Assembly: GCA_014529385.2 (NCBI GenBank)
Contig: CM043953.1
Coordinates: forward strand, 94,649,342 to 94,713,341
Source: Adiantum capillus-veneris
Taxonomy: Eukaryota; Streptophyta; Polypodiopsida; Polypodiales; Pteridaceae
DNA length: 64,000 bases
Direction of reading: 5' to 3'
Shown: one piece after another, positions 33,513 through 44,278 of the stretch
How positions within the stretch are numbered: position 1 is the stretch's first letter
Layout of the letters: each line of letters begins with the position of its first letter
The notes under the pieces: generated by a model
Told to the model about the DNA's origin: nothing
Database searches by the model: none
What the model saw: only the letters and a program-made list of their open reading frames with translations
Translations under genes and position numbers: made by a program

Positions 33513-33889
33513 CGTAGTCGTCCTCGACTATGAGGTAGAGAAGATAAAGCCTAGTCATTAGTCCATGTTTCTTAGCGGGTAGAGGATCCCTTTTTACCCT
33601 ATGACATCATTCCAAAATGGATGACTAGTCCATTTGGTGCTTGGGAGACTTAGCTGCGGCAAGCATGTCTGCTCTTTATTAGTCCATATCATACTTCCAA
33701 AGTAGAGTGACAAGTTCTACTTGGTGTTTGGGAGATGTTGTCACCAAAACATGATCCTAAGCATGCATACTTCTTAAATTTTGTGCACAATAAAAGAAAA
33801 AGAATGAGTCTTATAAGACAAAAACATTGTTCATTTGAAATGCATTTTCAATTGCTTACTCTAGTGTAGCATTGTAAGCATTGACAAGG

Positions 33890-34960
33890 TTCATATTATC
33901 CTTAAGCTAGGTTCCTTGCATCCATCTAGCGTCTTTAAAAGGATAATCTTTAAACTTAATAATATATCATCAGATAATCTTACCGTTTCTTAATACCTTG
34001 TCTTCATGTCGTAGGATGGACTCAGATTGAAGTAGTTCTTCTTGATCTTTGATTTTCGAATGTTTTGCAACTATTGCTTCTTTCGGTGGCGCTCCTTTGT
34101 AAGGCTTAAGTAAGCTCTCATGGAAAACATTGTGCATTAGCCAATGGTTGGGAAACTTTAAATGATAATCCATCTCATTGATTGGCTTAAGAATTTAAAA
34201 AGGACCATAGTATCTTTGTGCTAGTTTAGCATAATACTATTGGTGGCCTATAGGATTCTTGCCCATAGTATGCCTTAGACGAGCCTTGAGAAACTTTAGC
34301 AAGACCCAATCATTTTCCTTAAAGGCTAAGGCTCTTATGTGCTTATTATTAGCAGCAGCCCTTTTTACCTTTGCTTTGAGATGGATATAACCTCTTTAAT
34401 CTTTGGAAAAGATTCTTGTGAGTCTCGGCTATATTCATCAACAGCGAAGATCTTCCCATGTGCTTTAAGTAGTAAGAGGGACTTTTGGATCTTCCCTCTT
34501 TAACCCCGAAAGGTGCTTTCCCCATAGAAGTATGCACAATGTCATTGTACGCATACTCTATAAGAGGTAGGTACTTCTCTCATTGAAAACGTTGATCTAC
34601 TTCCATGACATAGGCTTTTAGTAGATTCAAGAATCGTTAGATTGGTTATTTCACTTTGGTCATCCGTTTGTGGATGATAGGCCGAATGAGAAATTTAATC
34701 TACTTCCTAGATTCTCAAAAAGACCCTTCTAGAAATTACTGGTCATTCTAGGATCTTTGTCCGACACTATGATGTTGGCAAGCCATGATACTTGAAAATT
34801 TGAGATCTAAAAAGGGTTGCCGTTTGATGTGCCTTAATAGTCTTTTTCACAGGCATAGAGTGTGTTTTCTTGCTAAGCCTGTCGACTAAAACAATCCAAG
34901 TTTCTTCCCTCGATCAAAATTTCAATTTTTGATATACCACGCATTTTGAAACATACTCTT
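33890..34960 (-). pseudogene. Integrase C-terminal part and chromodomain remnant
   Basis: In the minus direction: decayed core with SDKDPRMTSNFWKGL near 34765, then open stretches 34537-34349 and 34173-33970. The latter holds MDYHLKFPNHWLMHNVFHESLLKPYKG, the usual integrase C-terminal HPVFHVSLLKP motif in altered form. It continues toward EDKVLRNGKI and IKFKDYPFKDARWM near 33925, a chromodomain end. Many stops are present. A chromodomain would have directed insertion into heterochromatin through histone binding; this copy cannot encode it intact. Confidence 0.78.
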
Positions 34961-35019
34961 GTAAGTTTACTTTTCATAGTAGACCAACAAAAATTCATTT
35001 CTACTCCTTGAAGAGTAGA

Positions 35020-35310
35020 TTATAGAATCCGTCTTTGCCCTGCATAAGGAGAAGCATGGGATTCATACATGGCTTTCTTATTGTATTGGTGAGTAACACA
35101 TAGCCTATTGCCATTTGGAAGATAACCATCCTTCAAGGTGAATGGTTCTTTTTTCTTCCCCAATGCAAAGGCTAGAATTACGTACTTAAAATGTTGGTCA
35201 GTAACATACTCATCTATCATAAAAGATAGATCATTGTGAGTTGCTATAGACACCACATTTACCCATGGCCGTTGTGAAAGTGCATCGACCACTTGATTGT
35301 GCTTGAGCAA
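35020..35310 (-). pseudogene. RNase H end and integrase zinc-domain start
   Basis: This open minus frame of 96 codons has KHNQVVDALSQRPWVNV, the end of gypsy RNase H (usually ADALSRR). It then has a linker and HQYNKKAMYESHASPYAGQRRI, which resembles the integrase HHCC zinc-domain start, with the second His replaced in AGHRG. The catalytic RNase H part is missing because of the deletion upstream on the same strand. Confidence 0.75.
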
Positions 35311-35379
35311 TTGAACAATATGAAATTTAAATTGCAGGCCAAAACTTGTAACTTATCAAATAGATCTTCTACCCACGGC

Positions 35380-35881
35380 ACGAGAAATCCTTTTTTTTTA
35401 ATATAGTGATCCTATTTAGTGCTCTATAGTCGACACACATGTAATATGTGTCATCTTTTTTTTGCAGTAAAAGTACTGGTGAACAGAATGGAGAGGAGCT
35501 AGGCCTCACCATCCCTTTTTCCACCAATTCATGCACTTGCCTCATTATCTCCTCTTGTCGAGCTTATGAAACTCAATAAGGAGGTTTATTAGGCGGTGAG
35601 CTTTCTAGTAGAAGCTCTATTGCATGGTCATAATCCCCTCGTTTTGGAGGTAGCTCACTAGGGATGTCATCAATGAAAACATCTTCGAATCCATTTAGGA
35701 AATAAGACAACTTGAATTCCTCTTGATTTCCTTTATTGCTACTTGTGAAAACATTAGAATCATTTACAGATTCTCTAACAAAAATCATATACACAAAAAT
35801 AGAGCTTTTCATTGACTTATCAAAAGCAAGCGTATTTACCAGGGATATGGTGTTCCCCAACTCATTAGCATCTATGTACAT
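35380..35881 (-). pseudogene. RT N-terminal part, palm deleted
   Basis: The open minus stretch 35881-35573 carries FLNGFEDVFIDDIPSELPPKRGDYDHAIELL, the entry of gypsy RT. It continues in decayed form to about 35400 with EEIMRQVHELVEKGMV, SPVLLLQKKDDTYYMCVDYRALN, the finger motifs. Directly after comes RNase H-end sequence, so the palm with the YxDD box has been deleted between about 35400 and 35310. This copy could not make active RT. Confidence 0.82.
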
Positions 35882-36263
35882 CCTCTTTTCCTTGCAAGTG
35901 AAGTAGATTCTCCTTTACAGCCATGCGGTTGAACCATGGTGCCCCTAGGATAACATCCTCATGTTGGAGAGGAGAGATACAAAAAAGATATTCTTTGTTG
36001 ACGTAGCTTTGGACACGAAGCCTCAACTTCCCAATCAAGGGAGTAACGGAGGCTTGATATCCCTTGAAAGCTCCATCGGCAGTTACAGTATCTCCCATCT
36101 CGAAAGCTTGAATGCCCAACTTAGTGGCCAACTTTGTTGATATAAAGTTGTGAGTAGAGCCAGGGTTAAACAAGATGAAGGTATCATGCTCCCTTAATTT
36201 TTCCCAAGCATAGGAGAGGGACGAGCCTTTGCAATGAGTATCCTCTTTTGTAGATTCAACCAT
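35865..36263 (-). pseudogene. Protease domain with altered active site
   Basis: Minus-strand frame of 132 codons. The active-site segment reads TFILFNPGSTHNFIS where gypsy proteases have LLDSGSTHNFIS, so the catalytic Asp is Asn and the next residue is Pro. The distal motif HEDVILGAPWF is intact. Domain length is normal. It follows Gag and overlaps the frame end of the 36754-36194 Gag piece. Without the Asp it would be inactive as a retropepsin. Confidence 0.85.
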
Positions 36264-37521
36264 GGAAGCTCTAGGAGTGTCATTGCGTACATTTCTTTTG
36301 GGGCAAGTACGATAACCATGTCCTTGCTCCCCACACTTAAAGCATCTATGGTCTTTATGAAGGCCTCTAATTCTTCGGGAGAGAGCTTATTTTTACCTTT
36401 GTAAGCTTTGCTCTTCCCTTTAGCTTCATTTCCATCCTTGTTTTCCATGGGCTTGAAATTTCTTCTCGTCCCTTGTTGGAAATTGATTCTTGAAGCAACC
36501 ATAGTGTGGTGGATGACTTTGGTGATAGTGGCAGGCTGTTGTGAGTTGACATACTCGGCCATTTCTTCTAGTAATACCGCACAAAATTGTTGCTTTTGTT
36601 CGGCGAAGTCTATCCTTTGAAAGACTGTAGCTTTGAGATGTAAATCCCAAAACATGTCTACATATTTGTGGATAGACTCGTTGAAGAGTAGCTTGAAGCT
36701 CTGCCATTTGGTAAGCACTTTGTCCTTTGCATCATTTGCAAGGAATTGCTTCATGATGGAAACTGGTAGAGTTTTCCATGTCTTTGGAGCCTCGCTGTTG
36801 CCACAAAGGCTAGACCACCATTAACAAGCAGACTCCTATAAGTGCATAGCTACATGGCGTAGTTTGGAAGACTCCGTGAAGCCCTTGTCTCCAAAGGCCA
36901 CATCAAATTGTTGGATGAAGGCCAATACTTTATCGGTGGCACCAAAGGTGCCATCATAGGTGAGAAAAGAGATACTCTTTCCTCCCTCTTTGAATTTCTT
37001 GAGCTTTTGGGACCTTCGCCATGCAAGGTAAGTTTTGCAATGTCCTCTCCTCTTGTATTCCCTAGGAGAATAACTATTGCTTTCGTCGAAAGAGGAAGAA
37101 TGTGAAGAAGAAGGAGGTGACCTCTTTCTTGCGTTTTCTTCCTTTGTTTCCTCTCTTCCCTTTCGTAGTGATGAGGAGAAGGACTATGGGTTGACCGTTT
37201 CCTATTGGGAGGAGTTGGCGATAGTCTAGACTGCCATCTTCATGGAGCCACATCTTTAGAGGAACTTAGGGATTCACTTCTTTCTCATTCTTTGGGATTC
37301 CTCCTCTCTTATGGGAGAGAGTCTTCTTTTGGGAGAGGAAGGGAAATCCCATAAGCATGAAGTTGTTGGGTAACTTCAGCTTGCAAAGTAGGGTTGCCCA
37401 TAGCTTGATGCAACCTAGTAACAAGATAATTGATAAACATGGGGGCATCATCATTAGCACCTTCATGTGCAAAATCAAAGTTATCAATGTTCATTCTACT
37501 CTCTTGGTTATTGTCAGCCAT
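36194..37521 (-). pseudogene. Gag of the minus-strand chromovirus
   Basis: The Gag start is ATG 37521-37519 (MADNNQESRMNIDNFDFAH) with an N-terminal stretch to about 37310. The capsid core is decayed from 37000 to 36754, then open to 36194 with LFNESIHKYVDMFWDLHLKA and EYVNSQQPATITKVIHHTMVASR. In another frame, near 36350-36300, lies a perfect CCHC knuckle (CFKCGEQGHGYRTC). Several stops and frame changes separate the parts. Gag forms the particle shell and binds genomic RNA. Confidence 0.82.
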
Positions 37522-37922
37522 GCTAATTATACTTATGTGTTTACTTAGTGTATCCTTTGGCAATTCAAAACCTTAGTTGCTACTCCTCTTAGCCTTTGAA
37601 AATAAGCACTTAAGTATCTACACCCACGGCTTGAATTGGTTACTTATAGAGAGTAGTGGAGTGGGTCTAACATAGCAGAATTGCCGAGGGATAGCTCCTT
37701 TCGGACTTCTTATGGCTCAATAAAGGTAAAGCCGTAGGCAAGTAAAAAAAAAACCCATTATTAAGACCAAAGCTCCTGAGGTGTGCACAATATCCCACGT
37801 AGTAGGCTCAACAAAATCGATAATAGATCCCAGTCCCACTTACCCTAATATAATTAACAAAATCAACCATTAATAGGCTACTTAAGGACCTCTCTTCTTA
37901 AGCAAGAAAAGAGAAACCAAAT

Positions 37923-37935
37923 GCTCTGATACTAA
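37923..37935 (-). other. Primer binding site, tRNA-Met type
   Basis: The minus strand reads TTAGTATCAGAGC directly after the LTR end. It is one base from the standard TGGTATCAGAGC initiator tRNA-Met site over its core. Confidence 0.8.
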
Positions 37936-38579
37936 TGTAATGGAAATGGCCTATGAACTTGAGAATAGCGGAATTAAGAGAATCAGAGTGATCATTTTTG
38001 TGAGATTACTTTGAGAACATAGAGGGTGAACTTAATTGATGGTAGCAACATAAACATAGTACTTAATTAACTTGGCATGAACAAGACTTTCCCATCAACA
38101 GAGACTTGGTACAAGACAATCTTTGTGTTCTTTGTGACCTAGGTGATGCAATGAAAATGGAAAGCTTCATGCATCACAAGCATAACATAAACTTTGCAAA
38201 AAGCATTAACTATCCCAAGCCTCAGTCCCATGGCCTCAAACACCTTCAAAGGTGGAGAGAGCTAGCGGGGAATGAGGGTAGGGAAGAGGAAGAAGAATCA
38301 TTCATAGGAGAAAGAAATAGTTCCTCACTTATCATCACTCTTCTTGCTTAGCATAGCATAATAGCATAGTAATGAAGATGAAGAAGACGGCAAGCTTAAT
38401 CATTGAAGCATGGCTCTTGGTTGGATTTGCATTCCATAGCCAAGAGTGTTGGTGTAGGCTCTCAACTTCTCAACAAGCTTGGAGAAGGAGATGGAGCTCT
38501 TGCACTTTGCACTTCACAAAATGAGAGTGTGTGTGTGTGTGTGGTTGTGGGAGAGTATACCCCCTCTCATGCTCGGTCC

Positions 38580-38619
<40 letters not shown>

Positions 38620-39376
38620 ATTTAATTATATCATCTGAACACGTGTCCGCTTTTTCCTCTTTGAAAGAAAGAATTACTTATTTATTTTTATGCATCTAAA
38701 TTCTCATTGGACCCCCTTAAAGCCTATCCAATAGGATTCAAGCACATCATGAGGGCCACATGTGGAGGATCTTGACATGTGTCTTTTATGCTTCTTAAGT
38801 CATTTGGTTTGAATTGAACACTTCAAGCACCTAGTCAATTAAGCATGGAAACCGTTTATGCCTCTTGAGAGTTTATGTTTGAATTGAACACTTCAAGAAC
38901 CTTAGTCATATAAGCATGAGAAGCACCTGAAGCCCACAAACACTTTAAGCATCTCGGCACCTCATGCTTGGGTAGGATTCCCACCTCAAGGTTAGCCCTA
39001 GCTTGCGTAAGTTCAAATGACTTTTTAACACTAACTTTTGGAGATCTTTAATGAAGCTAACCCTAAGGTCTTTTAAGCTCCAATAGATGCACATTGCTCT
39101 TTGATCGACTACCTCCTTTTGGACCCCTATCGAGATGTAATCATATCTCCTCTTGGTCCCTTTTTGAGGTAAATCTAGAAGCACTTATTGCACATTGCTC
39201 TTTGGTAGACCGTCTCCTTTTGGACCCCTATTGAGATGCAACCATTTCTCCTTTTGGTCCCCTGTTGAGATAGATTTAGAAGCACAGATCTATATCCTAA
39301 CTCTTGTTTCCCTTTTATCTTCCCATATTAAATTGAGAAAATCATTTGGTAAAGTTAGATATTATATTTTATGACA
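37936..39376 (-). repeat. 5' LTR of the minus-strand chromovirus (1441 bp)
   Basis: It aligns along its length with 31936-33494 and has the same ends. It has a shorter (CT)n run (38581-38615) and lacks a block of roughly 100 bp found in the other LTR. Substitutions are scattered throughout, so the insertion is not recent. Confidence 0.92.
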
Positions 39377-39639
39377 TCTTAGCATAGGCAAGGGTTTTGT
39401 CTTCCCAACGGAGGGAAAGAAAAGGGCTAATGAATCATATGTTAATGCCTCCAGTTCTGAAAATACTTTGAAGCCTTATTCCTTTGGCGCTTATACACTC
39501 GCTGAGGAAATTCTATGCTAGGCGATCAGGATAAGTGTGAATAAGACCGAAGATGGGTATGTGATGTAGGCGAAGTTCAGTCCAGAAGTGGGGATACAGA
39601 GCTTAGAGGCGTGCTCACTCGATGATACTTTATTTATGG

Positions 39640-40239
39640 ACCGATGAATGTTGACCCAAGGCTTATGGGAGTGGGCGGCATCAGCCAGTTCATGGTGGTG
39701 GGCAAAGGCTTCTATGTGGCAGGATGTGCTTCCGTGCAAATTGTTTAGGATTTGGTTATGAGAGGAGGCATCTAGGGGCTTCCCACTTTGATTATGCTAT
39801 GCCTTGGACGCTCGAATTCTGTCAGAATGAAGAGTATATTAACTATTGCCCGGTGTGGGGTACGCTCAAAGGCCTCCCTCTCTAGCTTCATGACCATGTG
39901 GACTCCATAGCTGCTATGCTAGGCCGGGTGTTGTTCATTCCAAAGTTGCAACGGGTGAGATCGGGCTTGGATGTAAAGGTATGCATATTGTGGAACATGA
40001 GCAGGCCCATTCCTAAATATCTGGATCTTAATATGGGTAGTTTCAGCGCCTTTCAACAAGAGTTGGCGTTTGCTTTGTTTCCCAATGCTTGCTACAAATG
40101 TCTGATGGCCCAGGACATTCAGGACCAGAAGCTAGACCTCATAAGACAAATTGTAAATGTTTCGAGTTCTACGACCAGTACTAGTCGAGTTAAAAAGAAG
40201 AAGGAAAAGAAAAAAAAGTGTGGTGTAGCAAGCCACTGA
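39640..40239 (+). pseudogene. DUF4283-type LINE ORF1 remnant
   Basis: Plus-strand frames give VGKGFYVAGCASVQIV and then, from about 39840, YCPVWGTLKGLPLWLHDHVDSIAAMLGRVL and VKVCILWNMSRPIPKYLDLN. These match the DUF4283 to zf-CCHC_4 layout of ORF1 proteins from plant L1-type LINEs, which bind the element RNA. The knuckle is decayed (ACYKCLMAQDIQDQ). Two in-frame stops lie near 39750 and 39780. The chromovirus at 31931-39381 sits immediately to the left and may have split a longer copy. The frame ends in a Lys-rich tail. Confidence 0.65.
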
Positions 40240-40630
40240 CTGGATGGGTTGCTGGCTCGTGGCTAGAGCCAGGTTATGGTGGCCAGTAGGTTCTCTTCTC
40301 GACATGATGTTCCATGCAGTGGCTTGGTGGGCAAGGGGATTGTGATGACATAGCTTTTTCTTTGGTGGCAACCCCAAGCTTTTCACACTTAGCTTTAGAG
40401 TGGCACCCTTCATGAACTGATGTATATGGCTTAGTGGAATGGGTGTTGGAAGATGCCATGGCTCTGTAGGAGCATGGCTCTCATTGTAACTTTTTGGTTT
40501 TTTTTAATAATAAATATATTTCTCCACTCATTATTGTGAGTTTGGCAAATGAAAAAATTAAACAAAGCTTAGGAATTTTTGCCTATTTATGCACTTTAGG
40601 AGAGGAAACTAGTCCTTTTTGCCCAATCTC

Positions 40631-40679
<49 letters not shown>

Positions 40680-41236
40680 CCCCCCCCCAAAAAAAAAAAG
40701 AAAAAGGAAAAGGCAAATGAATGCTTGCTAAATTTTTGTGCCTATTATTATGCCAAAAATGTCTCTTAGCAATTAGAGCAATCTGAGCTGACATGGCTGC
40801 TAGGTGCAAAAAAAAAGTTGGATATGTGTTTCATGTAGTGGACAAGGAGTCAAGCTCCCCCGCCCATGTTGAACAAGGGTTGAGCTTAGACCCCCTCATA
40901 ACAGACAAGAGTCCTAACCAATACGTTGAACATCTTTGCATGACAACGTGTGTAACTATTCATTATTTTTGTGAGCCTGGGCAGACCTGTGTGTAATCCA
41001 TATTCGTTCGTCCTAAGAGGGGATGGGCAGGGGCATGGCCAGTGTGTATTCAGGATGGCTTAAGGACCAAATTAGAGGGGGGTCTTCAACTCCTAAATAG
41101 GGAGTGGAGGTAAAAAGTGAAGTATTACTTAGGGTGGGTTCAGACTAGGTGGTGGAAGAAAAATGCAAAGGGGCGTCGATCCTCCATGGGCTGGAGTTGA
41201 GGCACTCTTCTGCCCGGCCCTCCGTTTTTCTTCCGA
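40240..41236. other. Intergenic region with CT, C and A runs
   Basis: No gene is seen. (CT)n lies at about 40633-40676, directly followed by about 12 C and then an A run. A weak tRNA-like minus-strand stretch (ATTGGTTAGGAC with AAGCTCAACCC) lies near 40885-40930, too weak to call. Confidence 0.5.
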
Positions 41237-41256
41237 CCCCCCCCCCCCCCCCCCCC
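41237..41256 (+). repeat. Poly-C tract of 20 bases
   Basis: Twenty C in a row, the second of three long C tracts in the window. Confidence 0.95.
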
Positions 41257-41397
41257 GAGTTGATGGCCTCTCTCAGCCCCCTTCATTTTTCACTTTTCCT
41301 CCTCCACACTGTTCACACTAAGCAACGACACATTTAGGAAGGCTTGTTTCTTCCGCCGGTTCAGTCTGAACCCAGCCTTAGGCGCACGCGCGCGCAT

Positions 41398-41571
<174 letters not shown>

Positions 41572-41721
41572 TGAATTATCGTCCACGGAGGTCATATATG
41601 ACCTATGGGACCAGAAGCAAAACGGTACAAAGGATTCCATCTGATACATATCAGTTAAGGACTGAGGGTCCATCGAAGGGTGGAGAGTGAAAAAGATAAG
41701 GTGGGATGAACAAAACAAAAC

Positions 41722-42438
41722 CTAAGATGAGGTAGGTGAGGAGGAGGGAGCAGATTTGGGAGTTCGGAACTCTTGGATGATGGCTTTACCTCCTCGATAC
41801 ACTGCCCATTTCCCTGCTATGCGCGCTTCTCGCATCTTTTGGAGTTCAGCCTTCTTCTGTTTGAGTTGGGTGGGTGTAAGATCTTCAGCAAACCAAATTT
41901 TTGTGTCCTTGAGAAGCTTTGATTGCTCAAGGAGCTTGACTTGATCGGCTTTGGTCTTGAAGGTAAGAATTGCATGGTTGGTGTGATGCTCGTGAGCAAG
42001 GGTGGTGATTGTTGCTGGATCCCATTGTATCATGGGGGTTGTTGTTCGGATGCGATCGAAGGACTCATGGAACTTGGGGTCCTCCTTTCCTTGCCAATCA
42101 CTCGGGAGCCCGCCGATGCGAACATTGAGAGCAAGAGCATCTTGTCGCTGTCGTTCGCGTAGCGTGGACGCCACACGAACTTCAACTTTGCGGAAGATGG
42201 CATCCTGCACTTGAGTCTTGACCTTCTCTATGAAGGTGATGTCTACCTCCGTATTGGGCTTGATTTCCTTCTCTTCCATCTCTCCCTCATTAGAGTTCTC
42301 TATTTTCCTTGCAAAGTCTGTTGACTTCGTTTTGCAGCTGGGCCATACTGTCCACCTTTGGGGGTGTTGCCACGATGCTGGCAAACGTGGGCTTCCCTCG
42401 AGATGTGGCCCGAGTGTCCATGGTGGGTACTCGGCCAA
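41722..42438 (-). CDS. L1-type LINE ORF1-like RNA-binding protein
   Basis: This is an open minus-strand frame of 238 codons (ATG at 42438). The N-terminal third is low in structure, followed by a helical segment (VDITFIEKVKTQVQDAIFRKVEVRVASTLRERQRQD). Then comes an RRM-like domain starting LNVRIGGLPSDW and a C-terminal part with IWFAEDLTPTQLKQKKAELQKMREARIAGKWAVYRGGKAII. The DLTP-Q--K--EL and W-VYR-GKAII pattern is characteristic of the C-terminal domain of L1 ORF1-type proteins and related plant LINE ORF1s, which coat element RNA. No ORF2 follows on the minus strand. The frame is free of stops, which suggests a fairly young copy. Confidence 0.65.
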   Translation of the reverse strand: MAEYPPWTLGPHLEGSPRLPASWQHPQRWTVWPSCKTKSTDFARKIENSNEGEMEEKEIKPNTEVDITFIEKVKTQVQDAIFRKVEVRVASTLRERQRQDALALNVRIGGLPSDWQGKEDPKFHESFDRIRTTTPMIQWDPATITTLAHEHHTNHAILTFKTKADQVKLLEQSKLLKDTKIWFAEDLTPTQLKQKKAELQKMREARIAGKWAVYRGGKAIIQEFRTPKSAPSSSPTSS

Positions 42439-42901
42439 GAGAACAGGGCTTATTTTATTTTAAAGTAAGGCTTAGGTTTGGTTTCAATTAAGTGGATGGC
42501 AGTGAAAGGCTCTCTGTGTAGTGGGTTGGCGGCAGGGGCTCTGTGTAGTCAGGTCGGCGGTAGGAGTGGTCGGGTTGGCAGAGTAGGTGTGTGTCGATAG
42601 CTTCAGTGGAGCTCGGGCAGGTGCGGCAGGGGTTGGTGTCGATGTCGGTAGGAGCGCCAGTAGCAGCGATAGCTTCAGTGAAGCTCAAGCAGGTGTGGCA
42701 GGGGTTGGTGTCGATGTCGGCTGTAGCGCCAGTAGCAACGATAGCTTCAGTGGAGCTCGGGCCTTGGGCAAGTCGGCGGGAGCAACAGTGGGCTATTACC
42801 TCGGTTCTTGGGCGGCGTAGGAGCAGTGACGCCCCCCCACAGGGCCGCCCTCGCCCAGGGGGAGACTCGCCTGAGGCTTCCTTAGGGTTTCGAAACGCAG
42901 G

Positions 42902-42903
<2 letters not shown>

Positions 42904-42977
<74 letters not shown>
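42904..42977 (+). repeat. (GA)n microsatellite
   Basis: An uninterrupted GA run of about 74 bases. Upstream, 42590-42770 contains three imperfect tandem copies of a unit of about 60-70 bp (ATAGCTTCAGTG, then GCTCGGGC or GCTCAAGC, then GTTGGTGTCGATGTCGG in two of them). Confidence 0.95.
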
Positions 42978-42980
<3 letters not shown>

Positions 42981-43067
42981 CCCATGGATCCTTGACTATT
43001 AATAGAAAAGAAAGATAGCGTAGAGAGAGAGATATTAATCATTGGAGGGATAAATTTAAGGGAGGGG

Positions 43068-43518
43068 CCTCGTCACTATATGGCACGGTTCTGGGTCAGA
43101 GGGGATCTAGGGCCCAAATTTGGGGGGCAAGGCGGCTTTAGTCTCCGCTGTCGGATCACACAGTGAACTGGGGGTGAACTAGGGGTGGGTGAACTGGGGG
43201 TGAACTAGGGGCGCTTAAACTAGGATCATGTGCCATGCCAACATGGACAGTGACGCGTGCTAGCGTGGTGGTAGGGCATTCGTGTGGCAACCGAGACGTC
43301 CCAGGTTCGACCCACACCCCGCGAGGCGGGTGAACTAGGGGGGGGTGAACTAGGAGTGAACTCGGGGCGCCATTTTTGCCCCGAGTTCACCCCTAGTTCA
43401 CCCCGAGTTCACCCCCAGTTCACTATGTGATCCGACGACCGAGATTAAAGCCGCCTCGCGCCGCCAAATTTGGGCCTTAGATCCCCCCTGGATAGATCCG
43501 TGCCATATAGTGACGAGG
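43068..43518. mobile_element. Foldback MITE-like element with long terminal inverted repeats
   Basis: The left arm starts CCTCGTCACTATATGGCACGG and the right end is its exact reverse complement. Arms of about 115 bp pair with mismatches, through ATCTAGGGCCCAAATTTGG and CGGATCACACAGTGAACTGG. Inside, GTGAACTAGGGG-like units repeat in both arms. The loop contains a tRNA-like segment. No coding capacity is seen. The target duplication is ambiguous because both flanks are G-rich. Confidence 0.82.
43258..43330 (+). repeat. tRNA-like segment in the loop of the foldback element
   Basis: TAGCGTGGTGGTAGGGC (43261-43277) fits an A box and GGTTCGACCC (43304-43313) fits a B box, 27 bases apart. The head resembles the one at 31258-31313. 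A SINE inserted in, or captured by, the foldback element is likely. Confidence 0.55.
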
Positions 43519-43936
43519 GAGGGCGGGCCTCACCTATATCTCACACGGGCATGGGGAGATGGAATCAAAGGGCCTCATCAATTGATGGCCTTGACGTAAG
43601 CAGGCATCGTAGATCTTGTGGAGAGGAGACAAAAGACAAAAAGACAATGGCACCGCGAGTGTTCTATTGTGCATGTCCTATTCAACAAGCTGAATGGGAT
43701 TGTTCTAGAGTCCTCTAGGACCAAGGTAGAACTGTCCTTAAAGCAAACTACCGTTGAGAAGCTTTACGTTTAGTGTTTTTATTACTTTTTGTTGTTCCAA
43801 ACGTGAATCTTTAATCTCAAGGGGCACGCGCGCGCACACACACCTCATCTAGGGAGAAAATTTACGCGAAAACTATAGGCCACATTTTAATAAAGGGGTC
43901 CAAATGCTCACCACCCACAGCCAGAGCTGTTGCTCA

Positions 43937-44278
43937 ATGGCGGCATTGCTCTATCAATACCAGCTATGCAGGTCTCAATTTCTGTGCTTTCCATATCGCC
44001 AACGTCATGTAGGCTTTCAAGAGGGAAGACTCGTCCGCTTGCACGCGGTGGTTTGTGCGGCTGAAGGAACATCTGAGAGCCGAGGGGTTTTCTTCCCAAG
44101 CTTCCATGGCCCTTTTCGGAGTAGAAGAGTGGTTTGTAAGTTTGAAAAGAGTGAAGGATCATTGTCTTCTTCGTTGCAAGAGATCAAAGATGAGGAGGAC
44201 AAGGAGAGCCCCCCTTTTGACATCAACATAGCTGTGGTGCTGGCGGGCTTTGCCTTTGAAGCTTACAACACTCCTTCA
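43937..44278 (+). CDS. Candidate host-gene first exon, plastid-targeted protein
   Basis: ATG 43937 starts MAALLYQYQLCRSQ. The first 60 or so residues are rich in Ser, Arg and small residues and poor in acidic residues, as in a chloroplast transit peptide. Then come an acidic segment (EIKDEEDKESPPFDIN) and a hydrophobic, conserved-looking stretch, IAVVLAGFAFEAYNTPS. The frame runs into GTAAGC at 44279-44284, a good splice donor. The AGFAFEAY segment reminds me of plant plastid proteins carrying a C2 domain (possibly with a lipase domain), but I cannot confirm this without a search. No further exon is recognised in the window, so the gene is either interrupted by the downstream elements or has a long intron. 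Confidence 0.5.

Larger units (their letters stand above)
31931..39381 (-). mobile_element. Ty3/gypsy chromovirus-like element, minus strand, with 5-bp target duplication
   Basis: Both LTRs are present (31936-33494 and 37936-39376), flanked by a perfect duplication TCTTA (31931-31935 and 39377-39381). The internal minus strand shows a tRNA-Met primer site, Gag, protease, RT remnant, integrase and chromodomain remnant, then a polypurine tract. The RT palm is deleted and all domains carry stops, so the copy is dead. The right flank is a DUF4283-type LINE ORF1 remnant. Confidence 0.93.

Noticed and set aside
43258-43330. A functional tRNA gene
   Set aside because: A and B boxes are present but acceptor-stem pairing was not found and the segment lies in a foldback element; a SINE-like head is more likely.
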